Positions 1 through 5,599 of a stretch of DNA of 9,411 nt are shown here, piece after piece. Positions within the stretch are counted from its first letter, which is position 1. Each line of letters starts with the position of its first letter. Made by a program: the position numbers and the translations under genes. A model generated the notes under the pieces. It worked only from the letters and a program-made list of their open reading frames with translations. It did not search any database and had not been told where the DNA came from. The stretch comes from Halieaceae bacterium (lineage in GTDB: Bacteria > Pseudomonadota > Gammaproteobacteria > Pseudomonadales > Halieaceae): the NCBI GenBank assembly GCA_003520285.1, contig DOVB01000250.1, positions 1-9,411 of the forward strand, in the 5' to 3' direction.

Positions 1-36
1 TATATTTCGCACCCCGATATCGTTCGATCATCCCCT

Positions 37-123
37 GCCCAGGTGGTGAAATTGGTAGACACGCCAGCTTCAGGTGCTGGTGCTCGCAAGGGCGTGGAGG
101 TTCAAGTCCTCTTCTGGGCACCA
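37..123 (+). tRNA. tRNA-Leu, anticodon CAG
   Basis: This is a complete class II tRNA of 87 nt. The acceptor stem GCCCAGG (37-43) pairs with TCTGGGC just before discriminator A and an encoded CCA (121-123). The anticodon stem CCAGC/GCTGG carries loop TTCAGGT, giving anticodon CAG, which reads CUG leucine codons. A long variable arm and the T-arm segment around GGTTCAAGTCC fit tRNA-Leu. A T-rich stretch (TTTCTTTTTT) follows directly and could end transcription. Only 36 bases precede the gene, so the promoter, or an upstream tRNA of the same transcript, may lie outside the window. The last 16 bases of the gene plus the next four are repeated at 274-293 and 2515-2534, which marks its 3' end as a likely integration target. 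Confidence 0.96.
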
Positions 124-293
124 TTTCTTTTTTAGTTGTTTATGTAGCGCGCACTATTTAGGTTCTGTGAGTACGACAATGCCATGCATTGTCGAGAGGA
201 CTGACCCGGCCACTCAGCAAAGCTGAGCGGCGTTCGCCAGCTCGCCGCGGTGCGGCTCGAAACCCTAGCTCACCCTCTTCTGGGCACCATTTC
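108..293 (+). repeat. tRNA-tail repeat unit, first copy (order P1 then P2)
   Basis: Two parts can be separated. P1 (108-200) starts in the tRNA 3' end and runs to GTCGAGAGGA. It matches 2515-2607 with about 4 mismatches in 93 bases. P2 (191-293) runs from GTCGAGAGGA to a second tRNA tail (274-293) and matches 2431-2534 with one indel and one substitution. P1 contains a perfect hairpin at 174-194 (CGACAATGC, loop CAT, GCATTGTCG). P2 contains CTCAGC-AAA-GCTGAG and GC-rich inverted repeats around GGCGTTCGCC. The 274-293 tail is not a tRNA: nothing upstream of it folds into the rest of one. The distance from tail to tail is 166 bp. In the second copy the order is P2 then P1, so the unit is circularly permuted. 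Confidence 0.9.
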
Positions 294-329
294 CTCATCA
301 AATGCTTGTCATGACGCCAACTGATTCCA

Positions 330-926
330 TCACCGATAAGTAAGATAGCCCTCTAGCAAACGTATTAATTCTGCCGATAACCGCTCTCTAGGCACTGGTT
401 TATGTTCGCAATCACGAGCCCATCGATGCACGATCGAGTCAACACTGTCGAACACTATTTGAGCACTTAAGTCAGAAGTACCAAGGTGATCACCAAGCAA
501 TCGCTGAATCGACAATACAGTCCGATGCTTGAATTCTTCTGCTTTCCGAAGCACGTGCTCAGATAACGGCACTTCCTGCGACAATGAACGATGCAACCGC
601 ACATCATGACCATGCGCGGCAATCACAGCTTCGACTAAGACTCGCACCACCGTCTGCAAATCAGCGTTATCCCCGAGAACCACAATGGCATTATCAAACA
701 TTGACGAGATGCGGTCTAAGTGTCGCAGCGCTACCGCATCAATAATTGCCTGCTTGTTCTCAAAATACTCATAGACCGACCCTATCGAAACACCGGCTAC
801 CTCAGCAATACGATTAGTCGAGCACCGATCTATACCTTCAGTGCTTAAAACCCGAGCCGCTGCGTTTACGATAGCATCGCAGGTCATCCTAGATCGGCTC
901 TGCTTGGGATTCCTAACTCTCTTCAC
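330..926 (-). CDS. TetR/AcrR family transcriptional regulator
   Basis: This is a DNA-binding repressor of the TetR family, acting in the cytoplasm on an unknown ligand. From the GTG start at 926 the protein is 198 aa, a normal family length. The N-terminal helix-turn-helix is clear in CSTNRIAEVAGVSIGSVYEY followed by FENKQAI, the usual recognition-helix signature; the C-terminal ligand/dimer domain is divergent, as is normal. An ATG at 1022 is in frame but would run antisense into the neighbouring hydrolase and add 32 residues unlike a TetR N-terminus. The GTG at 926 has GAGG about 11 bases upstream. The gene is divergent from the hydrolase at 963, leaving only 36 bp between starts. That spacing suggests it represses both itself and the hydrolase. 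The intergenic bases include the palindrome CAGATCTG (926-933). Confidence 0.88.
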   Translation of the reverse strand: MKRVRNPKQSRSRMTCDAIVNAAARVLSTEGIDRCSTNRIAEVAGVSIGSVYEYFENKQAIIDAVALRHLDRISSMFDNAIVVLGDNADLQTVVRVLVEAVIAAHGHDVRLHRSLSQEVPLSEHVLRKAEEFKHRTVLSIQRLLGDHLGTSDLSAQIVFDSVDSIVHRWARDCEHKPVPRERLSAELIRLLEGYLTYR

Positions 927-962
927 AGATCTGAGTACCTCAATGAAAAGCAGTTTGAGATA

Positions 963-1925
963 ATGACCGCTGATTACAGTCAGAGCGGAGCTTACGTGCG
1001 ATACTATCGAGATTCTAACCACTGGTCAGAGTACAAACAACTGCTGGCAGCGCATGCAAGATTGATGCTCGATGACCCAACTTCCGAATACTATTTGTCT
1101 TACCAGAAATATCATCTCCACATCGATGAATGGCAACCAGAGGGAACACCAAAGGGCACTGCGGTTTTGATCCACGGAGGCGGCGGTAATGGCAGAATTT
1201 TAGCGCCTTTCGCCCAAGTAATCCGTGATTCAGGATGGCGAGTCATTGCACCGGATCTGCCTGGTTTTGGACTGACCCAATCACAAACCAGTACCCCTCT
1301 CGAGTTGAACGACTGGCTAGAGGCCATCGATTCGATTCTAAAAGAGCACGAAGGTGTTAAAGTCTTGTTTGGACTGTCCCTCGGTGGCTTGACCGCAGTG
1401 AATGCTGCCCAAAGAAATAGCTGTGTTCGGGGTGTATTTGCGACCACTTTACTGGACATGAGCCAAGACTCGTCCTTCATCCGAGCGGCTCGCTGGCCGT
1501 CGTTAGGCCGACTGACTCTGCTCGGCTTTCACTTTATACCCACCATACTCCGTAAGCTTTCAATACCCTTAAAGATCGCTGCACCATTCGAACGCATGAG
1601 TACAATACGACCGCTACAAGCTTATTTCGAATCGCAGCCACTGATCGGGAACCGTTGGATTAACATCGGGTTCTTCCACTCACTCTATCGTCAGCACCTC
1701 GACACCATCACTGCACTCTCGAATCTCTGGTTGGTGCATCCCGGAGAAGATACATGGACCCCAATCGAGCTCAGCACTGACACACTGCACAGACTCACCG
1801 GTCGGAAAAAATTAATAACGCTCAGTAATGGGAGTCATCTACCCCTAGAAGAGCCGGCATATTCGGAGCTGAAGACGCACATTACAGCGTTTCTGGAGGA
1901 TGTCACCGACAGAACTTCCGCTTAA
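963..1925 (+). CDS. alpha/beta-fold hydrolase
   Basis: This 320-aa serine hydrolase of the alpha/beta fold is probably cytoplasmic, since no signal peptide is visible. The oxyanion-hole loop is LIHGGGGNGR (residues 69-78), followed by VIAPDLPGFG (94-103). The nucleophile elbow is GLSLGG, with Ser139. The acid is probably Asp263 in HPGEDTWTP and the base His292 in SNGSHLPLEEP, so the catalytic triad looks complete. The substrate cannot be read from sequence; esters or lactones are typical of the family. The ATG at 963 has only a weak ribosome-binding site (TTTGAG). It is divergent from the TetR gene and is the likely target of that regulator. It ends 33 bp before a hairpin (1958-1974) that may serve as its terminator. 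Both genes lie between tRNA-tail repeats, suggesting imported cargo. Confidence 0.87.
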   Translation: MTADYSQSGAYVRYYRDSNHWSEYKQLLAAHARLMLDDPTSEYYLSYQKYHLHIDEWQPEGTPKGTAVLIHGGGGNGRILAPFAQVIRDSGWRVIAPDLPGFGLTQSQTSTPLELNDWLEAIDSILKEHEGVKVLFGLSLGGLTAVNAAQRNSCVRGVFATTLLDMSQDSSFIRAARWPSLGRLTLLGFHFIPTILRKLSIPLKIAAPFERMSTIRPLQAYFESQPLIGNRWINIGFFHSLYRQHLDTITALSNLWLVHPGEDTWTPIELSTDTLHRLTGRKKLITLSNGSHLPLEEPAYSELKTHITAFLEDVTDRTSA

Positions 1926-1952
1926 ACCCACGTTTCTTACCTTCAAGGAATC

Positions 1953-2257
1953 CAACCAGCCCAACGATTGGGCTAATAGTGATCGAACCGATGAGCAACA
2001 AGCCTCAGATTGCCATCGAAATCCTGCACCAAAGGAGCACAGTTCTCGACCCAATCGCCATCGTTGCAGTAGACAATGCCATCGATATTCAAAACAGATG
2101 GGAAATGCAGGTGACCGCAAATAATACCGTCATAGCCCTGCCGGCGAGCCAAGTCCGCACCTGCCTCTTCGTAGCGTTTGATCACCATTTCGGCTTGCGA
2201 TACGCTCGATTTTATCCACTGTGCCAAAGACCAGTGCGGCAAGCCAAATCTGGCGCG
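1953..2257 (-). pseudogene. truncated 3' copy of plcP-like gene (copy A)
   Basis: These 305 bases align without gaps to 6710-7014, the 3' part of the intact plcP-like gene and its end, with about 17 mismatches by eye. The remnant encodes residues ~155-250 of that protein, from IRARFGLP to the terminus, including the metal-binding GHLH, and stops at TAG (1973-1975). Upstream of 2257 the similarity ends abruptly and a TAA lies in frame a few codons away, so the 5' two thirds are gone. A TTG at 2242 could open an 89-aa ORF, but no ribosome-binding site supports it. The C-terminus reads VAHRFDHY, against VAHRFEHD in the intact gene. Several bases near the stop are shared with copy B and not with the intact gene. 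Confidence 0.88.
1958..1974. terminator. hairpin at the plcP 3' end, copy A
   Basis: Perfect 7-bp stem AGCCCAA / TTGGGCT with loop CGA. It overlaps the stop codon of the plcP fragment on the minus strand and lies 33 bp downstream of the hydrolase stop on the plus strand. There is no strong U-run on either side, so a rho-independent role is only moderately likely. The same hairpin occurs at 3574-3590 and 6715-6731. Confidence 0.45.
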
Positions 2258-2430
2258 AATCTCCTGGCCAGCTTAAACTCGAAACTTCGCCAGACGTATA
2301 GAATACTGACATAGGTGCGGTTAGCAATGGGGGCAACGCCACATGCCTGTAACCTATCAATTACCCCTTAGCCGGGGTAATACGTTTTCTGCGATATACT
2401 CTAATCGACGATTACCCGACTCGACACTTT
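2258..2430. other. non-coding spacer with two palindromes
   Basis: I see no gene here. At 2360-2381 there is a perfect inverted repeat, ATTACCCC / GGGGTAAT with a 6-base loop (TTAGCC). A TATACT hexamer follows at 2395-2400 but without a convincing -35, so an operator/promoter is possible but unproven. At 2420-2436 there is a second hairpin, CTCGACA-CTT-TGTCGAG, directly abutting repeat part P2. It looks like a shortened form of the hairpin that ends P1 at 174-194. Confidence 0.5.
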
Positions 2431-2607
2431 GTCGAGAGGAACTAACCCGGCCACTCAGCAAAGCTGAGCGGCGTTCGCCAGCTCGCCGCGGTGCGGCTCG
2501 AAACCCTAGCTCACCCTCTTCTGGGCACCATTTCTTTTTTAGTTGTTTATATAACGCGCACTATTTAGGTTCTGTGGGTACGACAATGCCATGCATTGCC
2601 GAGAGGA
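2431..2607 (+). repeat. tRNA-tail repeat unit, second copy (order P2 then P1)
   Basis: P2 (2431-2534) starts at GTCGAGAGGA and ends in a third copy of the tRNA-Leu tail (2515-2534). P1 (2515-2607) continues from that tail to GCCGAGAGGA. The near-identical 10-mers at 2431 and 2598 bound the unit at 167 bp. Compared with the copy beside the tRNA, the same two parts occur in the opposite order. The P1 hairpin (2581-2601) has one mismatch introduced by a T-to-C change. The tail is in the same orientation as the tRNA and is the best candidate for the distal attachment site of the segment carrying the TetR/hydrolase pair. Confidence 0.9.
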
Positions 2608-2735
2608 GTAATCCCAAAAACCCAATAATCTGTCTGACACAAAAGATCCCACAGCCATTCATCACAACTAATCAGGTTGAGAGGTGCCTACCGAACTAGT
2701 GGTGATTCAGTGCTCTCAATGAGCTATCGCATCCT

Positions 2736-3167
2736 TTAGTTCATTGTACCTACGTATGCGCCTAGATTATTGATGTCAGTATCTGTCATGGGTTTTGCAA
2801 CGCTCCACATTAACATACTCTGATTGCCGACTGTTTGACCCGCACGATACGCGTTCAGCTTACTTATAATATTGTCTACCGCTTGTCCTGCTAATTTAGG
2901 ACCAACACCCCCTTCACCGTTCGCTCCGTGACAGCCGATGCATTGTGCGTAATACGTCTTGCCTAGATCAGCGGGCGATGCTTGTGCACGCAGCTCTTGT
3001 TTCTGTGTTTCTTGTTCGAGGGGTGTACCATTTTGTGCGGTGTACGCGTCATAACATTCGCCTACACAACGATTACCATTACCGCTCCATTCGGGATTGT
3101 TTGATGCTGTTGCGTAGTAGATCAAACCAACCATAAACACCGCAAACCATACCATTGGATTGTTCAT
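2736..3167 (-). CDS. membrane-anchored class I c-type cytochrome
   Basis: This 143-aa monohaem cytochrome c has an uncleaved-looking N-terminal membrane anchor (residues ~5-21, VWFAVFMVGLIYYATAS) and would face the periplasm. Haem is attached at CIGCH (Cys76, Cys79, His80) within YYAQCIGCHGANGEGGVGPKLAGQ. The distal axial ligand is probably Met118 or Met120 in QSMLMWSVAKPM, followed by the usual LTDxDINNLGAYV-type helix. An extra cysteine pair, CVGEC (34-38), lies between anchor and haem domain and is unusual for small class I cytochromes; it could form a disulfide. The start has a good ribosome-binding site (GGGAG about 6 bp upstream) and overlaps the stop of the ORF above it as ATGA, so the two are probably co-translated. 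The electron-transfer partner is unknown. Confidence 0.85.
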   Translation of the reverse strand: MNNPMVWFAVFMVGLIYYATASNNPEWSGNGNRCVGECYDAYTAQNGTPLEQETQKQELRAQASPADLGKTYYAQCIGCHGANGEGGVGPKLAGQAVDNIISKLNAYRAGQTVGNQSMLMWSVAKPMTDTDINNLGAYVGTMN

Positions 3168-3307
3168 TCTTCTCCCTTATCTTTTTCGTAGTACGAATAA
3201 TAAGCTTCTTCGTTGTCCCAGTGTTTTCCACCCACAATCTCGACACCGCTTTTAATTCGCTTTTGTACACGTTCTTCTCTAGTGAGTGCTTTAGTCTCAG
3301 CGAGCAA
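3164..3307 (-). CDS. short ORF, probably the clipped C-terminus of a gene coupled to the cytochrome
   Basis: I do not recognise this product. The frame opens after TAG (3308-3310) with TTG and encodes 47 hydrophilic residues: LLAETKALTREERVQKRIKS and so on, ending YYSYYEKDKGEE. The stop TGA overlaps the cytochrome ATG as ATGA, an arrangement typical of genuine translational coupling. The composition (basic amphipathic start, aromatic and acidic end) looks like a real protein tail. There is no plausible start or ribosome-binding site, and sequence immediately upstream is a scrambled joint. I infer that the 5' part of the gene was lost by rearrangement. It could instead be a tiny intact gene with a TTG start. 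Confidence 0.45.
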   Translation of the reverse strand: MLAETKALTREERVQKRIKSGVEIVGGKHWDNEEAYYSYYEKDKGEE

Positions 3308-3472
3308 CTATAGCCGAATCTCGAGAACATAACTGGCTTCCATTGTGACTTAAAATGTGAAACTGGCGGGTGCGACCTATGTATACTTTTGGCTGATTCA
3401 AAAAATGACCCTTGCCCCCCACGCGCTGGGAATTTGATCGTGGTCATGGCTCTAATATCGGCGGAAAGATCA
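3308..3472. mobile_element. scrambled joint, possible insertion-sequence end remnant
   Basis: No credible gene is visible. A minus-strand frame stays open through it but its product resembles nothing I know and it runs across several joints. The plus-strand stretch around 3348-3412 (TGTGACTTAAAATGTGAAAC, then GGCTGATTCAAAAAATGACC) reminds me of the repeated terminal motifs of IS21-family elements. This is recall only, with no transposase and no matching opposite end in the window. The segment sits between the clipped ORF and the 25-bp vapC-derived repeat, so it is a rearrangement junction in any case. Confidence 0.2.
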
Positions 3473-3497
3473 CGCTCGAATATCGCCATAGTGTGCG
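3473..3497 (-). pseudogene. 25-bp vapC fragment
   Basis: These 25 bases are identical to 5744-5768 inside the intact vapC, where they encode part of YGDIRAVLER. Similarity stops sharply on both sides. With the following 25-bp repeat and plcP copy B, it appears in the same order and orientation as the vapC-to-plcP region further right. Confidence 0.8.
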
Positions 3498-3504
3498 ATC
3501 TAGT

Positions 3505-3529
3505 TAGGCGCGGTTTTATTGTATTAGCG
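3505..3529. repeat. 25-bp direct repeat R, left copy
   Basis: Identical over 25 bases to 6366-6390 (it starts TAGGCGCGGTTTTATTG and ends TTAGCG). Here it runs straight into the plcP downstream sequence (TATTGATGGAA). At the right copy a 281-bp segment holding a small membrane-protein gene lies between the two. Confidence 0.9.
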
Positions 3530-3789
3530 TATTGATGGAACCCCCTGAAAAATCAGATATTCATCACTCAATCAGCCCAACGATTGGGCTAATCGTGATC
3601 GAACCGGTGAGCAACAAGGCTCAGATTGCCATCGAAATCCTGCACCAAAGCAGTACAGTTCTCGACCCAACCGCCATCGTTGCAGTAGACAATGCCATCG
3701 ATATTCAAAACAGATGGGAAATGCAGGTGACCGCAAATAATACCGTCATAGCCCTGCCGGCGAGCCAAGTCCGCACCTGCCTCTTCATA
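3527..3789 (-). pseudogene. truncated 3' copy of plcP-like gene (copy B)
   Basis: Matches 6669-6930 with about 10 mismatches and one single-base indel. It includes ~60 bp downstream of plcP and the coding sequence for residues 185-250, ending at TAG (3589). The fragment keeps GHLH but has CNDGGWVEN where the intact gene has CNDGDWVEN. The frame stays open beyond the break at 3790 as far as a TTG at 3864, adding about 25 unrelated residues (MVRRIVNDVLNCEHLNLYGS and on), so a 91-aa hybrid could in principle be made. No ribosome-binding site supports it, and without the DVHLG, GD and GNHD motifs it cannot be a working phosphoesterase. Confidence 0.88.
3574..3590. terminator. hairpin at the plcP 3' end, copy B
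   Basis: Same 7-bp stem and CGA loop as at 1958-1974 and 6715-6731, here overlapping the stop of the truncated fragment. Confidence 0.4.
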
Positions 3790-3931
3790 AAATGTCTTGT
3801 TTAATGAACCATATAAATTTAAATGTTCACAATTTAAAACATCATTGACTATACGCCTGACCAAGTCCAGAGTTGATCTCTACCTATGGAACAGAAAAAA
3901 CTAGCACTTTCTCAACGCGAAAAACTAATAA

Positions 3932-3959
3932 TTGAAGATCTCATTAAACTAACTATAAT
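3932..3959 (+). promoter_or_regulatory. sigma-70-type promoter for the Fic gene
   Basis: TTGAAG (3932-3937), a 16-bp spacer and a perfect TATAAT (3954-3959) lie in the AT-rich stretch 3790-4000. Transcription would start near 3967 and give a leader of about 80 nt before the Fic ATG. A short open frame at 3886-4077 spans this promoter and is therefore unlikely to be a gene. The rest of 3790-4048 holds nothing else I can identify. Confidence 0.55.
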
Positions 3960-4008
3960 ACAGCATGATAAACTAATATCCAGCCGTCTGGCATCACTCT
4001 TTTGCACT

Positions 4009-4033
4009 CCTGTTTGGTATCAGGCCAAACAGG
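4009..4033 (+). promoter_or_regulatory. perfect 9-bp inverted repeat in the Fic leader
   Basis: CCTGTTTGG and CCAAACAGG flank a 7-base centre, 16 bp before the ATG at 4049. A second small dyad, GGAAC-GA-GTTCC (4034-4045), sits between it and the start and includes the probable ribosome-binding region. Lying downstream of the -10 box, the large dyad could be an operator bound by the winged-helix N-terminus of the Fic protein, or an RNA hairpin limiting translation. Confidence 0.6.
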
Positions 4034-4048
4034 GGAACGAGTTCCGAC

Positions 4049-5569
4049 ATGGCAACACCATCAGAAAAACTGGCTGAATCTCTCGAAGCCCTTAAATCAT
4101 TGCAGGACCAGGAGATTGTTGCGGTCCGATCACGCGACCTCAGCCGCACCCACCGCGAGCGTTTGATCAAAAACGGATTTTTACAGGAAGTCATCAAAGG
4201 CTGGTATATCCGCTCTCGCCCGGATGAAGCACCTGGAGAAAGTACGTCCTGGTATGCCTCGTTCTGGGATTTCTGCGCTTCGTACCTGGGAAGCCGATTT
4301 GGCGCAGAATGGTGTCTCTCTGCGGAACAATCCTTGGCGCTCCACACCGAAAACAGGACGGTGCCCAAGCAACTTTTAGTCAGGACACGAAAGGCTAAAA
4401 ACAACGTCACCAACTTGCCGTTCGATACCTCGATTCTGGATATCCGGGCAGACATTCCCGACAAGACAGATGCAGTGATCGATCAGGGTCTGCGTCTGTT
4501 TTCACTGCCTGCCGCACTTATCGCGTGCGCACCGGGCAGCTATCGGCAGAACACGACCGATCTTCGTGCGGCTCTTGCTATGGTGAGCGATCCTTCCGAC
4601 CTGCTTGAACGTCTCTTACAAGGAGGTCATAGCACCATCGCCGGTCGCTTGGCTGCGGCCTTTCGCAACATTGGCCGGGTAGACATTGCCGATGCCATCG
4701 TCACGACGATGAAGGCCGCCGGCTATAACATCCGGGAGACGGATCCGTTCGAGATAGCCAGTCCATTGATTTTCACACAACATGTGAGCTCTCCATATGT
4801 CACCCGCATTCGGCTAATGTGGCAACGCATGCGAGAGGATGTCCTGCGGGAGTTCCATCCCGCCCCCGAAACGACCGCCGACAAGGCAACGTACCTCAGG
4901 CAGATTGAAGACATCTACGCATCTGATGCCTATCACTCCCTTTCCATTGAGGGATACCGCGTAAGCTTGGAGTTGATTGAACGGGTCAAGTCGGGCGCAT
5001 GGAATCCGGAAACGGATATTGGTGACCGCGACCACCGCAATGCGATGGCTGCACGTGGTTACTGGCAGGCGTTTCAAGCCGTCAAACAAAGCATCGAGAA
5101 AATATTGGCCGGCGGCAACCCAGGCTCCATGATCCGCATGGATCACCCGGCATGGTACAGAGAGCTCTTCGCGCCCAGTGTAACAGCGGGAATTCTCCGC
5201 GCGGGAGATCTTGCCGGTTACAGGAATGGGCCTGTTTATATCAGGCAGTCGATGCACGTTCCGCCAAACAGGGATGCTGTTCGTGACCTCATGCCCGCTT
5301 TCTTTGACCTGCTGGAAGAGGAAACTGAGGCAGCAGTTCGCGTGGTGCTGGGGCACTTTGTTTTCGTTTATATCCACCCTTATATCGACGGCAATGGTAG
5401 GGTAGGACGATTCCTGATGAATGCGATGATGGCGTCCGGCGGCCACCCTTGGACGATCATTCCCGTTGAAGAACGCAGTCCTTACATGGCTGCTCTGGAG
5501 GCAGCCAGCGTGCACCAGGACATCACCATTTTCGCAAGATTTTTGGCCGGTCTGACAAGGTCAAAATAG
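4049..5569 (+). CDS. AbiEi-like/Fic fusion protein (class II Fic adenylyltransferase)
   Basis: The protein has 506 aa. Residues ~20-60 read like a winged-helix of the AbiEi type (SRTHRERLIKNGFLQEVIKG, then WYIRSRP), and the first ~230 residues resemble an AbiEi-like domain. The C-terminal half is a Fic domain with core HPYIDGNGRVGR (His443-Arg454), so the catalytic His443, Asp447, Asn449 and Arg451/454 are all present. Fic enzymes usually transfer AMP from ATP to hydroxyl side chains of target proteins. The inhibitory motif (S/T)xxxE(G/N) is present as SLSIEG (Ser297, Glu301, Gly302) ahead of the Fic core, which makes it class II, self-inhibited in cis. The N-terminal domain may bind the dyad at 4009-4033 for autorepression. 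It faces convergently into vapC, 30 bp away. Base composition is richer in G+C than the AT-rich leader, as expected for imported DNA. Confidence 0.87.
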   Translation: MATPSEKLAESLEALKSLQDQEIVAVRSRDLSRTHRERLIKNGFLQEVIKGWYIRSRPDEAPGESTSWYASFWDFCASYLGSRFGAEWCLSAEQSLALHTENRTVPKQLLVRTRKAKNNVTNLPFDTSILDIRADIPDKTDAVIDQGLRLFSLPAALIACAPGSYRQNTTDLRAALAMVSDPSDLLERLLQGGHSTIAGRLAAAFRNIGRVDIADAIVTTMKAAGYNIRETDPFEIASPLIFTQHVSSPYVTRIRLMWQRMREDVLREFHPAPETTADKATYLRQIEDIYASDAYHSLSIEGYRVSLELIERVKSGAWNPETDIGDRDHRNAMAARGYWQAFQAVKQSIEKILAGGNPGSMIRMDHPAWYRELFAPSVTAGILRAGDLAGYRNGPVYIRQSMHVPPNRDAVRDLMPAFFDLLEEETEAAVRVVLGHFVFVYIHPYIDGNGRVGRFLMNAMMASGGHPWTIIPVEERSPYMAALEAASVHQDITIFARFLAGLTRSK

Positions 5570-5599
5570 ACCCACCTTCAAGCCCGAATTGGAGTGGAT

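Noticed and set aside
274..293. A second tRNA-Leu
   Set aside because: Only the 3' tail is present; no anticodon arm, D arm or 5' acceptor strand can be found upstream.
927..1022. Longer TetR start at 1022 (32 extra residues)
   Set aside because: It would be coded antisense through the 5' end of the hydrolase, and the extra residues do not look like a TetR N-terminus; GTG 926 has a ribosome-binding site.
2343..2699. 118-residue plus-strand frame across the second tRNA-tail repeat
   Set aside because: It runs through repeat parts and hairpins with no start signal and no recognisable product.
2677..2719. Terminator for the cytochrome (TTGAGAG/CTCTCAA)
   Set aside because: The 7-bp arms are 29 bases apart with no U-run, too weak to call.
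3079..3489. 136-residue minus-strand frame covering the joint
   Set aside because: It overlaps the cytochrome start in another frame, crosses the vapC fragment and other joints, and conflicts with the better-supported coupled ORF at 3164-3307.
3498..3530. Integron attC site (GCCTAAC on the minus strand at repeat R)
   Set aside because: The right copy has GCCTAGC, no GTTRRRY partner is at a suitable distance, the imperfect inverted-repeat structure is missing, and there is no integrase.
3886..4077. 63-residue plus-strand frame before the Fic gene
   Set aside because: It has no ribosome-binding site, spans the best promoter (3932-3959) and the 9-bp dyad, and overlaps the Fic start; the product is unrecognised.
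4814..5515. 233-residue frame antisense to the Fic gene
   Set aside because: It is a shadow of the Fic coding frame, whose catalytic motif and full-length domain are clear on the plus strand.
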